Positions 53,917 to 63,809 of a stretch of 64,000 nucleotides of DNA are shown piece after piece (the first letter of the stretch is position 1; the number at the start of each line of letters is the position of its first letter). A model generated the notes under the pieces. The model did no database searches, was not told where the DNA came from, and was given only the letters and a program-made list of their open reading frames with translations. Source of the DNA: Labilithrix luteola. GTDB taxonomy: Bacteria > Myxococcota_A > Polyangia > Polyangiales > Polyangiaceae. The stretch lies in contig NZ_CP012333.1 in NCBI RefSeq assembly GCF_001263205.1, positions 10,025,501-10,089,500 of the forward strand, written 5' to 3'. Made by a program: the position numbers and the translations under genes.

Positions 53917-54202
53917 ACGCCGAGGCAATCGACGCGCGCACGCGCGACACGCTCGGGCTCATCGCCGATTCGAGCGGAATACCCCGGCGCTTGGCGGCAT
54001 TTCGGACCTTGGCCGCCGCCGGATGGGAGACGTTGCCGACCACCAGAACGAGAGCATCGGCCGCTTCGACGCGTGCTTCGAGGGTTGGACAATCGACGTA
54101 CACCGCGTCGACTTCGACGCCGGACGGAGCGTCGCGATAGAACGTATCGAGACGCGTCAACCCACCCACCACGAGAATCCGAACCGGCGTTTCTACGTTC
54201 AT
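53861..54202 (-). CDS. DUF2325 family protein
   Basis: A 113-residue protein starting at ATG 54202, which overlaps the rhodanese stop by 4 nt. The DUF2325 fold is seen as RILVVGGLTRLDTFYRD, VDAVYVDCPTLEARVEAADA, LVLVVGNVSHPAAAKVRNA and KRRGIPLES. This is a CheY-like alpha/beta domain, with function unknown in the family. The final 35 residues are basic. Its 3' end overlaps the convergent matrixin gene by 56 bp. Coupling to a rhodanese suggests a sulfur- or stress-related signalling role, which is inference. Confidence 0.82.
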   Translation of the reverse strand: MNVETPVRILVVGGLTRLDTFYRDAPSGVEVDAVYVDCPTLEARVEAADALVLVVGNVSHPAAAKVRNAAKRRGIPLESAMSPSVSRVRASIASAFIAASGASRLAPVSRKSA

Positions 54203-54786
54203 GGCAGCACCCGTGCGGTGAAGCTTGCCGACGGCAAGCGGACGATCTCGCGCGACGTCGGACGGCCCTCGGCAAGCCAGCGCGAGTAGCCGCCCTCGAG
54301 AACGTGGACGTCGACATGGCCGTAGCGTCCGAGCGCCCAGACGGCCGCGGCGCCTGCGCCGGAGCGCCCGTCGTCGACGAAGACGATGGTGTGCTCGTCC
54401 CCCACGCCGAGGCTGCTCATCACCATCGCGAGCTCGGGCGCCGAAACCAGCTCGCCATGCTCGTCGAAGAGCGCCTCGCGAACGTCGAAGGGGATCGAGC
54501 CGGGCACGTGGCCACGGAGGTACGAAAGCGGCGGTCCAGGACGGTTCCGATGACGCTCGCGCGAGAGCGCCCAATCGGGGGGGCCGCCAAGGTGACCGAG
54601 CTGGCGAAGCTCCACCGTCGTGGCCGGCCGGAGACGCGGCCCGCTCCCCTCGTCGCGTTCGGACCTGTCGGTCCGCACGTCCAACACGCGTAGCCAGAGC
54701 GCGGAGAGGTTGCGTTCGAGCCAGGCGGGCGTCGCTGCCGTCACGCGCGCAGAGCGAGAAACCGAAGACGAAGCCCGTGCCGTCAT
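54199..54786 (-). CDS. single-domain rhodanese lacking the active-site Cys
   Basis: A 195-residue rhodanese-fold protein (ATG 54786). The fold reads VLDVRTDRSER, GHVPGSIPFDVRE, TIVFVDDGRSGAGAAAVWAL and VHVLEGGYSRWLAEGRP. The loop that normally holds the catalytic Cys (CRSG) is DDGRSG here, so it should not transfer sulfur; it resembles the inactive N-terminal domain of two-domain sulfurtransferases and may be a binding module. It is the first gene of a two-gene unit with DUF2325 and is divergent from threonine dehydratase. Confidence 0.82.
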   Translation of the reverse strand: MTARASSSVSRSARVTAATPAWLERNLSALWLRVLDVRTDRSERDEGSGPRLRPATTVELRQLGHLGGPPDWALSRERHRNRPGPPLSYLRGHVPGSIPFDVREALFDEHGELVSAPELAMVMSSLGVGDEHTIVFVDDGRSGAGAAAVWALGRYGHVDVHVLEGGYSRWLAEGRPTSREIVRLPSASFTARVLP

Positions 54787-54832
54787 GTTCGCTATAACAA
54801 ACTTACGTCCGTTATCTTGGATGGTCAACGAA

Positions 54833-54850
54833 TGTTCAACATAATGAACA
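54833..54850. promoter_or_regulatory. perfect TGTTCA-N6-TGAACA palindrome in divergent promoter
   Basis: Six-base perfect arms at 54833-54838 and 54845-54850 lie in an unusually AT-rich intergenic region between the rhodanese (54786) and threonine dehydratase (54946). A dimeric repressor or activator site is likely. The arm resembles the half-site seen near the CarH-like gene (TTGTTCAC). Confidence 0.6.
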
Positions 54851-54866
54851 AAGGAGGACTCGACCC

Positions 54867-54935
54867 ATGCAAACTCAGCAGAATCGATCGGCGTTTTCGC
54901 CTCGGATTCCTGCAGATTCGGGCCGAACGCACTAA
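54867..54935 (+). CDS. possible 22-codon leader peptide upstream of threonine dehydratase
   Basis: ATG 54867 is preceded by a textbook AAAGGAGG site (about 54850-54857) with 9-nt spacing. The peptide has 22 residues, begins MQTQQNRSAF and ends TAA at 54935, 10 bp before the dehydratase GTG. The strong ribosome site and the overlap-like spacing suggest a translated leader or coupling ORF. It is not Thr/Ile-rich, so classical attenuation is unlikely. Alternatively the site is coincidental. Confidence 0.45.
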   Translation: MQTQQNRSAFSPRIPADSGRTH

Positions 54936-54945
54936 GGTGCGCGTC

Positions 54946-55944
54946 GTGAGCGTCCCCTCCCTCGCCCGGTTCGAAGAGGCTCGATCGCGCATCGCGCGTC
55001 ACGTCCTTGCCACCCCCATCGTCCGCCTTCGTCGAGGAAGGGCACCCGCAGGTGCGGGCGACGTCGCTCGTGGAATTGGCGACGTCCCGGTCGCCGAAGA
55101 CAGGCTCCCACGCGATCTACTGCTCAAGCTCGAATCGCTGCAGGTGACCGGCTCGTTCAAGGCGCGCGGAGCCCTCAGCCGCGTGCTTTCGCTCTCACCC
55201 GAAGCGTTGCAGCGTGGAATCGTGACCGCGTCGGGAGGCAATCACGGGCTTGCCGTCGCGTACGCAGGTCACGTCGTGGGCGCGCCAACGACGGTGTACC
55301 TGCCCGAGCGCACGACGGCCGAGAAGGCCGCTCGCATCGAGCGCTGGGGAGCACGCGTGCATCGTGCCGGTGCTGTCTGGGATGACGCACACGCGGCGGC
55401 GCTCGAGCACGCAGCACGCGATGGTCTCACGTACGTGCATCCCTTCGCCGATCCCGACGTCGTCGCTGGTCAGGGAACCGTGGCGCTGGAAGCGCTCGAA
55501 CAGATCCCCGAAGTCGACCTCTTCATCGTGGCCATCGGAGGTGGTGGGCTCGCAGCAGGTGTCGCTTCGGCCGTGAAACGCAAACGTCCGGAGGCGAGGA
55601 TCATCGGCGTCGAGCCCGTCGGCGCACCGACGCTCTTCGAGAGCTTGCGTGCCGGTCACGTCGTCGAGCTCCCCGAGGTTCGCACGGCCGCAGGCACGCT
55701 CGCCCCTCGCCGGAGCGATCCCTACGTCTTCGACATCCTGAAGGAGACGCTCTCGACGATCGTCCTCGTGACCGACGACGAGATGCGCGCCGCAGCCCGC
55801 TTCTTGCTCACTGAAGTGGGCATTGGCGCGGAGCTCTCGGGCGCCGCGGCGCTTTCCGCGGTGCTCTCGAACAAGGCGGACCTCGGCGGCGCGAAGCATC
55901 CGTGCGTGCTCGTGTGCGGCGCCGGAAGCGACGCCCTCGGCTGA
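54946..55944 (+). CDS. threonine (serine) dehydratase, PLP fold II
   Basis: A 332-residue enzyme; GTG 54946 has AAGG at good spacing and gives the usual N-terminus length. Motifs: GSFKARGAL with the PLP lysine (about 70), SGGNHGLAVAYAG (phosphate and substrate loop), GGGGLAAGVASA (tetraglycine loop) and a C-terminal VCGAGSDAL. It deaminates threonine or serine to 2-oxobutyrate or pyruvate. No ACT regulatory domain follows, so it is of the short catabolic (TdcB-like) type. Its promoter region has a palindrome and a possible leader peptide. Confidence 0.9.
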   Translation: MSVPSLARFEEARSRIARHVLATPIVRLRRGRAPAGAGDVARGIGDVPVAEDRLPRDLLLKLESLQVTGSFKARGALSRVLSLSPEALQRGIVTASGGNHGLAVAYAGHVVGAPTTVYLPERTTAEKAARIERWGARVHRAGAVWDDAHAAALEHAARDGLTYVHPFADPDVVAGQGTVALEALEQIPEVDLFIVAIGGGGLAAGVASAVKRKRPEARIIGVEPVGAPTLFESLRAGHVVELPEVRTAAGTLAPRRSDPYVFDILKETLSTIVLVTDDEMRAAARFLLTEVGIGAELSGAAALSAVLSNKADLGGAKHPCVLVCGAGSDALG

Positions 55945-55977
55945 CGCACGGACGACCCGCGGCGAGGCCCGCGAGCC

Positions 55978-57792
<1,815 letters not shown>

Positions 57793-58341
57793 TGCACCGC
57801 GAGGATACCCCCCGAATCCCACGGCCGCCACCCCTGTAGGCCGTGCTTTTTCGACTCATCCGCGTCCCACGCGGTCCCACCGCGGCGACGCGTGCTCCAC
57901 GTCGCAACGAACGCGTCAAGCAATCGATTGACGCAACGCGCCAGAGGCACTCCGCCTCAGCTTCTCAGGTTCGGCTCGCCTCGCACCGACGGACGCCGTG
58001 ACGCGCCGTTGGCGGGGAGGTCGGAACGAAGTGAACCGTGGAGGAGCCACTTGGACGAACGCTTGTCCAACCTCGTCCAAGGTCTGTTCACTGTTCGTCC
58101 ATATCCCTCGACAATTCTGGGATACGGCGCGACGAGCTCGACCTCCGATGACTCCGGTCGATCGGCAGACACACATTCGGCACCGACAGGGGGTCGGGCA
58201 CCACGCGGGCGGACGCGAATACGCACGGGAAGCGCGCCGTCGAACCATGCGTTGTCGCGTCTCGATGATTCGGTTGATCTCGACCGCGGGCGTGCGCGCT
58301 GGGTACGCTTGAACGGCCTCAAGCATGAAGGTGGCTGACGC
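57793..58341. other. 549-bp noncoding region with direct-repeat array
   Basis: Largest gap in the window, between divergent acyl-CoA synthetase and glycosyltransferase genes. No gene is convincing. A weak TTG-initiated frame from 58051 to 58338 has GC-poor third positions (about 62%) and is not called. The region contains the YYGTYCAH-like repeat array (58051-58102), described separately. Confidence 0.5.
58051..58102. promoter_or_regulatory. putative operator array: four YYGTYCAH units at 10-11 bp spacing plus one inverted
   Basis: On the plus strand, TTGTCCAA (58063), TCGTCCAA (58073), CTGTTCAC (58084) and TCGTCCAT (58095) recur with 10, 11 and 11 bp spacing, and an inverted copy (TTGGACGA) lies at 58051. 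Similar units, TTGTTCAC and TTGTCTAA, precede the CarH-like gene, also 11 bp apart. CarH-type proteins bind short direct repeats at one-turn spacing, so these may be CarH-like sites. Confidence 0.5.
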
Positions 58342-59958
58342 ATGATCGACGTGCTCGCCTGCGCCTGGGCTACGGCGTATGCGGCGATCGCCGCCGTCGC
58401 TCTGGTTCGTGCTCGCAGGCGAACGCTCGCGGCCCCTGCACCTCGCGCGGCGCTCGGTCGTGCACTGCTGATTCGTCCGTGTCGGGGTGGAGAATCCGGG
58501 CTCGCGCAGCGGCTCGCCGAGGCGGGCGGATGCCAACGGGTCATGCTCGCCATCGGCAGCGCCGACGATGCAGCGAGGCCCGCCCTCGAAGCGGCGGAGC
58601 GTTCGCTGCTCGCACGAGGTCTGACGGCGGCGATCGTGGTGACACGCGCGGTCGGCCCGAATCACAAGGCCGACCAGATCGCTCGCTGCCTCGCGGATCC
58701 CGCCTCACGCAATGCCGATTTCGTGGTGGTCGCCGACTCGGACGTCGATCTCGAGGGCCAGGATCTCGCCGCGCTCCTCGCTCCCCTCGCCTCGCCCGAA
58801 TCGAACGCGGCGGCGTGCTGGGCGCCGCCCGTCGAACGCGGGGTCGTCGCGACGCGTGGGGATGCCATCGCTCGCTCCGTCCTCGGGGCATCGCTCCACG
58901 CGTTTCCGCTCTTGGCGGGCATCGACGGGCGATCGCTCGTGGGCAAGCTGTTCGCTGTCCGGCGTGATGTGCTCGACACCATCGGAGGGTTCGCTTCCCT
59001 GCGGCACTGCCTCGGCGAAGACGTGGAGCTCGCGCGGCGGCTCGGCCATGCCGGACACTCCGTCGCCGTATGCGGACAGCCCGCGGTCACGCGGATGTCG
59101 GGACGAACGGCCGACGCTGTACTTGCACGATACACGCGATGGCTACAAGTCACTCGCGCCCAACGGCCGCTGCTGGTGGCCTCCTACCCACTGCTCATCG
59201 CGGCTGCGCCATTGGCTGGCCTCGTCCTGCTCGCAGGCGCGGTGGAGCGGGCACCTCTCCTCGTGTGCGCGGGAGCGTTGGTGCTCGTCGTACGATTCGT
59301 CATCGCCTGCGCGGCGCGACGGGCCACGGGCCTCGTCGCATCCCCCTCATGCGCGGCCATCGACAGCGTGGTCGCCGACGTGACGCTGTTGACTGTGCTT
59401 CTCCGTGCGCTCGTGACGCGTCACGTATCGTGGCGCGGGGCAACGCTCAGGCTTGGCCCGGGCGGCATCCTGCTTCACGGACGGACCGACGGTGCCGGGC
59501 CGCACGCCGCCGAGGACGACTCACTCGGCGACGCGCTCGAGTACCAGCGGCTGGTCATCCAGCAGCGCCTCGAAGCCAGCCGTGTCGGTCGCCAGCGCTC
59601 GATCGAGCATCCCGTCGCTCTGAAAAGCTACTCACGGATCCACGACGCACGCCGGCGGAGGAACCGTATCGAACGCGACGCCGGCGGCACCGGCTTCGTG
59701 GCTGGGCCGCCCCCGTCGGACGGACGTGACGACAACGCCGTCGAAGAACGCAAGCCGCGAACGATCTCCGGCATCCACAAGCGAGCGCGCGTCCGCGACC
59801 CGAGCGAGGGACGCCGCCGCCCCCCCGCAGGCGCGCTGAGCCACGACGACGACCGAATCGAGCCGACCGCCATCACGCGGACGTTCGAGCCGGGAACCGA
59901 GCGCTCGACGGAGACCCCCGCTCGCCTCTCGGGCGAATCGAGCGACGAGCAGGGGTAA
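58342..59958 (+). CDS. GT21-like glycosyltransferase (ceramide glucosyltransferase-like) with disordered tail
   Basis: A 538-residue inner-membrane protein. N-terminal helix, then the GT core: PNHKADQIARCL, DSDVDLEG (D1/D2), EDVELARRLG (D3) and RYTRW (Q/RxxRW) as in ceramide glucosyltransferase and HpnI. Membrane helices follow (LLVASYPLLIAAAPLAGLVL; LVVRFVIACA). It likely glycosylates a lipid or hopanoid. The C-terminal 150 residues are Arg/Asp/Pro-rich and disordered, with GC-rich third codon positions, so the tail appears real. It starts 3 bp after a weak TTG-initiated frame. Confidence 0.84.
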   Translation: MIDVLACAWATAYAAIAAVALVRARRRTLAAPAPRAALGRALLIRPCRGGESGLAQRLAEAGGCQRVMLAIGSADDAARPALEAAERSLLARGLTAAIVVTRAVGPNHKADQIARCLADPASRNADFVVVADSDVDLEGQDLAALLAPLASPESNAAACWAPPVERGVVATRGDAIARSVLGASLHAFPLLAGIDGRSLVGKLFAVRRDVLDTIGGFASLRHCLGEDVELARRLGHAGHSVAVCGQPAVTRMSGRTADAVLARYTRWLQVTRAQRPLLVASYPLLIAAAPLAGLVLLAGAVERAPLLVCAGALVLVVRFVIACAARRATGLVASPSCAAIDSVVADVTLLTVLLRALVTRHVSWRGATLRLGPGGILLHGRTDGAGPHAAEDDSLGDALEYQRLVIQQRLEASRVGRQRSIEHPVALKSYSRIHDARRRRNRIERDAGGTGFVAGPPPSDGRDDNAVEERKPRTISGIHKRARVRDPSEGRRRPPAGALSHDDDRIEPTAITRTFEPGTERSTETPARLSGESSDEQG

Positions 59959-60023
59959 GGCGGGGCTCCCGCAAGGCGTCCTAGGCAGGCGTCGGGCCTG
60001 AAAGGCGCACGCTTGCGCGCCGA

Positions 60024-60042
60024 GTGAACAAACATTAGACAA
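60024..60042 (-). promoter_or_regulatory. two TTGT(C/T)-type repeat units upstream of CarH-like gene
   Basis: On the minus strand TTGTTCAC (60031-60024) and TTGTCTAA (60042-60035) recur 11 bp apart, ending 7 bp before the CarH-like ATG. They fit the same consensus as the 58063-58102 array and suggest autoregulation. Confidence 0.5.
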
Positions 60043-60049
60043 AGGTTCG

Positions 60050-61042
60050 ATGCCTCTGCCACCCGGGACGTCTGGCGCGAGCAAGGCGAAGCGCAGCGCG
60101 GCGCCGGCGGGCAATGGCCCGTATCGGATCAACGTCGCCGCCGAGCTGAGTGGCGTCGCCGCGGCGACGCTACGGGCGTGGGAGCGGCGCTACGGAGTCC
60201 CCGTTCCCAGGCGAACGGCTTCGGCCTACCGGCTCTACACGCCGGAAGACGTCGACCAGGTCCGCCGGATGCGTGAGCTCGTCGAGAGCGGCGTGTCACC
60301 TGCCGAAGCGGCTCGCGTCGTGCGCTCGACGCTTCCTCCGCCGGAGGTCGAGATCGGCCCCGTCGGCGGCGACGCAGTGGAAGGTGCGGCGAATCGAGTC
60401 CTCGCGGCGATTGCGCGGTTCGACGTCGCCGGCGTCGACGCCGAGATTGCACGACTGACGATGCTGCTCGACGCCCAGACCTTCTACGAGCACATCGTCT
60501 CCCCGTTGCTCGTCGAAGTCGGCTTGCGATGGGCACGCGGCGAGCTCTCCGTCGCGCAGGAGCACCTGCTCTCGGAACGACTCGAATACGCGATGCGCGT
60601 CACGTTGCGAACGCTGGAGCGCCCCGAGGGACCGCTCGTCCTCCTGGCATGCATCGAAGACGAACACCATGTGCTCGGCATGCTCGGCGCTTCGCTGCGC
60701 TTTGCTTCGAGCGGCGCCCGCGTCGTGGTCCTCGGAGCGGCAACGCCGCCCTCGGCCATTGCCGACGCCGTTCGGAGCATGTCCCCACGCCTCGTCGGCC
60801 TCTCGGCGTGCGCCGTTCCCGCGTCGGCCCGCGCGACCATGCGGGCCTACGGCGAGGCCTGCGACGCCGTCCCGTGGGTTCTGGGAGGAACGGCGGCAAA
60901 CGACCTGAAATCCGTGATCGAGCACGCCGGTGGAACCGTGGCGGTCGGAACGGCGCGCGAATGGCAGTCCAACCTTCGCGAATGGCTGCGCGTGCCCACG
61001 GCGGCGACCCCCGCACGAGCAACGAGACGCGGCGGACGCTGA
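60050..61042 (+). CDS. CarH-like MerR-type B12-dependent (light-responsive) regulator
   Basis: A 330-residue regulator. The N-terminal MerR HTH is at about residues 25-80 (YRINVAAELSGVAAATLRAW, RRYGVPVPRRTASAYRLYTP). A helical region contains the photoreceptor signature W-x9-EH: Trp161 and Glu171-His172. A B12-binding Rossmann domain follows with E-x-H-x-x-G (Glu205, His207, Gly210) and GTAANDL. In the CarH family AdoCbl bound here dimerises or tetramerises the repressor in the dark and light dissociates it. It is the only clear photosensor in the window; its repeat sites suggest autoregulation. Confidence 0.9.
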   Translation: MPLPPGTSGASKAKRSAAPAGNGPYRINVAAELSGVAAATLRAWERRYGVPVPRRTASAYRLYTPEDVDQVRRMRELVESGVSPAEAARVVRSTLPPPEVEIGPVGGDAVEGAANRVLAAIARFDVAGVDAEIARLTMLLDAQTFYEHIVSPLLVEVGLRWARGELSVAQEHLLSERLEYAMRVTLRTLERPEGPLVLLACIEDEHHVLGMLGASLRFASSGARVVVLGAATPPSAIADAVRSMSPRLVGLSACAVPASARATMRAYGEACDAVPWVLGGTAANDLKSVIEHAGGTVAVGTAREWQSNLREWLRVPTAATPARATRRGGR

Positions 61043-61109
61043 AGGTCGACCGATACGGCCGCGCTCGAGGGCCTTTTCCCCGAGCTCATCCTAGAGTACG
61101 CCGGCCGCC

Positions 61110-62246
61110 ATGAAGATCGTGGTGCTCGGAGCGGGGCTGGTGGGTGGGCCGATGGCCCTCGATCTCGCACGGGACGAAGGCTTCCACGTGACCGTCGCCG
61201 ACGTTCGCCGCGAGGCGCTCGATCACGTCGCGAGCAAGGCCAAGGTTCGCACCGTCGAGGTCGACCTCTCGCGCACCGACGAGGTGACGAAGCTCGCCAA
61301 GGACCACGATCTCGTCCTTTCCGCCGTGCCCGGCTTCATGGGTTTCAAGACCCTCGAGACCGTCCTCGCGGCGAAGAGGAGCTGCGTCGACATCGCCTTC
61401 TTCCCCGAAAATCCTCTGGCGCTCGACAAGCTCGCAAAGGAGCAGGCAGTCACCGCATTCGTCGATCTCGGCGTGGCGCCGGGGATGGGCAGCGTGCTCG
61501 CGGCTCACGCCCACACCCAGCTCGACACGACCGACGCGATCCTGACGTACGTGGGAGGCCTGCCGCGGGTCCGCCATTGGCCGTACGAGTACAAGGCAGT
61601 CTTTTCGCCGATCGACGTCATCGAAGAGTACCTCCGCCCGGCGCGCTACGTCGAAGCGGGCCGGCTCGTGACGCGCCCAGCACTGTCCGATCCGGAGCTC
61701 CTCGACTTCCCCGAGGTCGGAACGCTCGAGGCCTTCAACACCGACGGCCTGCGCACCATGGCCGAGACGATGAAGGTCCCGAACATGAAGGAGAAGACGC
61801 TCCGCTATCCCGGGCACATCGAGAAGATGGCCGTCTTGCGCGAGACCGGATTCTTCAGTCAGGAGCCGGTCGACGTCGGCGGCTCCAAGATCCGGCCCAT
61901 CGATCTCACGGCGAAGCTTCTTTTCCCGATGTGGAAGCTCGAAGAGGGCGACGTCGACGTGACCGTGCTGCGGGTCATCGTCGAGGGCGCGAAGGGCGGC
62001 GACCGCACGCGCTACACGTACGACTTGTTCGATGCCCTCGACGCGGCGACCGGCATCCACTCCATGGCGCGAACCACCGGCTATACGGCGACCGCCGGCG
62101 TCCGCCTGCTCGCCAAGGGGCTCTTTGCCGACCATGGCGTCTTCCCGCCCGAGCTCGTCGGCCTCCGGGCCCCGTGCGTCGACTTCTTCCGCTCCGAGCT
62201 CGAAAAGCGGAACGTCGTCTACAAGGAGAAGATCGAGAAGCTCTGA
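61110..62246 (+). CDS. saccharopine dehydrogenase-family (lysine dehydrogenase-like) oxidoreductase
   Basis: A 378-residue cytosolic NAD(P)-dependent enzyme. Rossmann motif VVLGAGLVGGPMALDLA (about 4-20), the family's VEVDLSRTDEV and VLSAVPGFMG, GVAPGMGSVLA (about 118-128), and the C-terminal domain with YEYKAVFSPIDVIEEY. It resembles L-lysine 6-dehydrogenase/LYS9-like proteins, which act in lysine metabolism. Substrate cannot be fixed from sequence. It lies 67 bp after the CarH-like gene and 48 bp before miaB, all on the plus strand. Confidence 0.88.
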   Translation: MKIVVLGAGLVGGPMALDLARDEGFHVTVADVRREALDHVASKAKVRTVEVDLSRTDEVTKLAKDHDLVLSAVPGFMGFKTLETVLAAKRSCVDIAFFPENPLALDKLAKEQAVTAFVDLGVAPGMGSVLAAHAHTQLDTTDAILTYVGGLPRVRHWPYEYKAVFSPIDVIEEYLRPARYVEAGRLVTRPALSDPELLDFPEVGTLEAFNTDGLRTMAETMKVPNMKEKTLRYPGHIEKMAVLRETGFFSQEPVDVGGSKIRPIDLTAKLLFPMWKLEEGDVDVTVLRVIVEGAKGGDRTRYTYDLFDALDAATGIHSMARTTGYTATAGVRLLAKGLFADHGVFPPELVGLRAPCVDFFRSELEKRNVVYKEKIEKL

Positions 62247-62294
62247 GCGTCCGGCTCTCCGCCGCCCCGGCTTTGTGCTACGAGCCCCCCCACT

Positions 62295-63755
62295 TTGGCC
62301 TCTTCTCCGAGCTACCTCATCCACACCTTCGGGTGCCAGATGAACGCCCACGACTCCGACCGTATGGAGGAGGTCCTGCGGGCGAACGGCTGGTCGCAAG
62401 CGACGTCCGGGGAAGAAGCGGACCTCATCGTCCTCAATACGTGTAGCGTCCGCGAAAAGGCCGAGCAGAAGCTCCGTAGCGAGGTCGGCAAGCTCGCGCC
62501 GCTGAAGGCGAAGAACCCGGGGCTCGTGCTCGCGGTCGCCGGCTGCGTCGCCCAGCAAGAGGGTGAGAAGCTTCTCTCGAGGGTTTCCCACCTCGATCTC
62601 GTCATCGGGCCGGACAACATCGTCGAGCTTCCTGCGCTCGCCCTCGAACAGATGGCCGGCGCTCCGCCCCGCACGCGCACCGTGTTCGACCTCGATGCGC
62701 CGCGCTTCCTCGCCGCCGCGCCTCGCGAAGGCGAAGCGCCGGTGAGCGCGTACGTGACCACGATGAAGGGCTGCGACGAGCGCTGCTCGTTCTGCATCGT
62801 CCCGTACACGCGCGGCCCCGAACGTTACCGGCCGAGCGACGAAATCATCGCCGAGATTGGGCGCTGGGTTTCGGCCGGCACGCGCGAGATCACCCTGCTC
62901 GGGCAGACCGTCGACAGCTTTCGCGACCCCGCCCTGCCGCCGCCCGCATCCGACGATCCGGACGAGAGCCAGTTCCCGATGCTGCTCCGTCGGATCGCGA
63001 GCGAGGTCCCTGGGCTCCTCCGCCTCCGTTACACGAGCCCGCATCCGCGCCACGCGACCGTTGCTCTCGCGCGGGCCCACGCCGAGGTCGAGATCCTCGC
63101 GCATCACGTGCACCTGCCGGTCCAGTCGGGCAGCGACCGCATCTTGAAGCGCATGATTCGGCGCTACAACCGTGCAGAGTACACGGAGCGCGCACGACGG
63201 CTGCTTGCCGCGCAGCCGGACATGACGATGTCGACGGACATCATCGTGGGCTTCCCCGGCGAGACCGACGCGGATTTCGAGGCAACCTTGGAGCTCGTGC
63301 GCGACGTGGGCTTCACAGGCGCATTCGCATTCAAGTACTCGCAGCGTCCGTTCACCCCGGCCCTCAAGCTGCCTGACGACGTCGCCGAGTCGCTGAAGAG
63401 CGAACGGCTCGCGCGGCTCTTCGAGGTCGTCGAAGGGCAGACCCGCGAGCATCTCGCCAAGCTCGTCGGGACCACGCAGCGAGTCCTCGTCGAGGGGACG
63501 AGCAAGGCCGGCGCAAAAGAAGGTCGGGCGTTCGTCGAGGGGCGCACCGTGCGCAACGAGATCGTCCACATCGAGCAACCCGAGGGCCGCGTCGCGGTCG
63601 GCGAGATGGTCGAGGTCGAGATCACCCGCGCGTACAAGCACTCGCTGTTTGGCGGCGTCACCGCGTCGGCCCTCGAGGCGCTGCCCCGGCCGAACGAGCG
63701 ACGCGTCGCCCCGGACAAGCGCCGCCACAAGCTCCCGCTGCTCGGAACTGCCTGA
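62295..63755 (+). CDS. miaB: tRNA-2-methylthio-N6-dimethylallyladenosine synthase
   Basis: A 486-residue radical SAM methylthiotransferase that modifies A37 of tRNAs reading UNN codons. Initiation appears to be TTG at 62295, giving ASSPSYLIHTFGCQMNAHDS. The N-terminal UPF0004 domain has GCQMN, NTCSVREKAEQK and AGCVAQQEG, the auxiliary cluster cysteines. The radical SAM motif is CDERCSFC (about 157-164) in GCDERCSFCIVPYTRG. A C-terminal TRAM domain (VLVEGTSKAGA) completes the fold. It is followed after 54 bp by the gamma-carbonic anhydrase gene. Confidence 0.95.
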   Translation: MASSPSYLIHTFGCQMNAHDSDRMEEVLRANGWSQATSGEEADLIVLNTCSVREKAEQKLRSEVGKLAPLKAKNPGLVLAVAGCVAQQEGEKLLSRVSHLDLVIGPDNIVELPALALEQMAGAPPRTRTVFDLDAPRFLAAAPREGEAPVSAYVTTMKGCDERCSFCIVPYTRGPERYRPSDEIIAEIGRWVSAGTREITLLGQTVDSFRDPALPPPASDDPDESQFPMLLRRIASEVPGLLRLRYTSPHPRHATVALARAHAEVEILAHHVHLPVQSGSDRILKRMIRRYNRAEYTERARRLLAAQPDMTMSTDIIVGFPGETDADFEATLELVRDVGFTGAFAFKYSQRPFTPALKLPDDVAESLKSERLARLFEVVEGQTREHLAKLVGTTQRVLVEGTSKAGAKEGRAFVEGRTVRNEIVHIEQPEGRVAVGEMVEVEITRAYKHSLFGGVTASALEALPRPNERRVAPDKRRHKLPLLGTA

Positions 63756-63809
63756 CGCACCGCAGCTAGAAACGCGACGAGTTCGCCGGGCCGCGCTAAG
63801 AACGCGGGC

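Noticed and set aside
61086..63728. 880-codon minus-strand frame across the lysine dehydrogenase-like and miaB genes
   Set aside because: Antisense to two recognised genes, with low-complexity composition and no domain.
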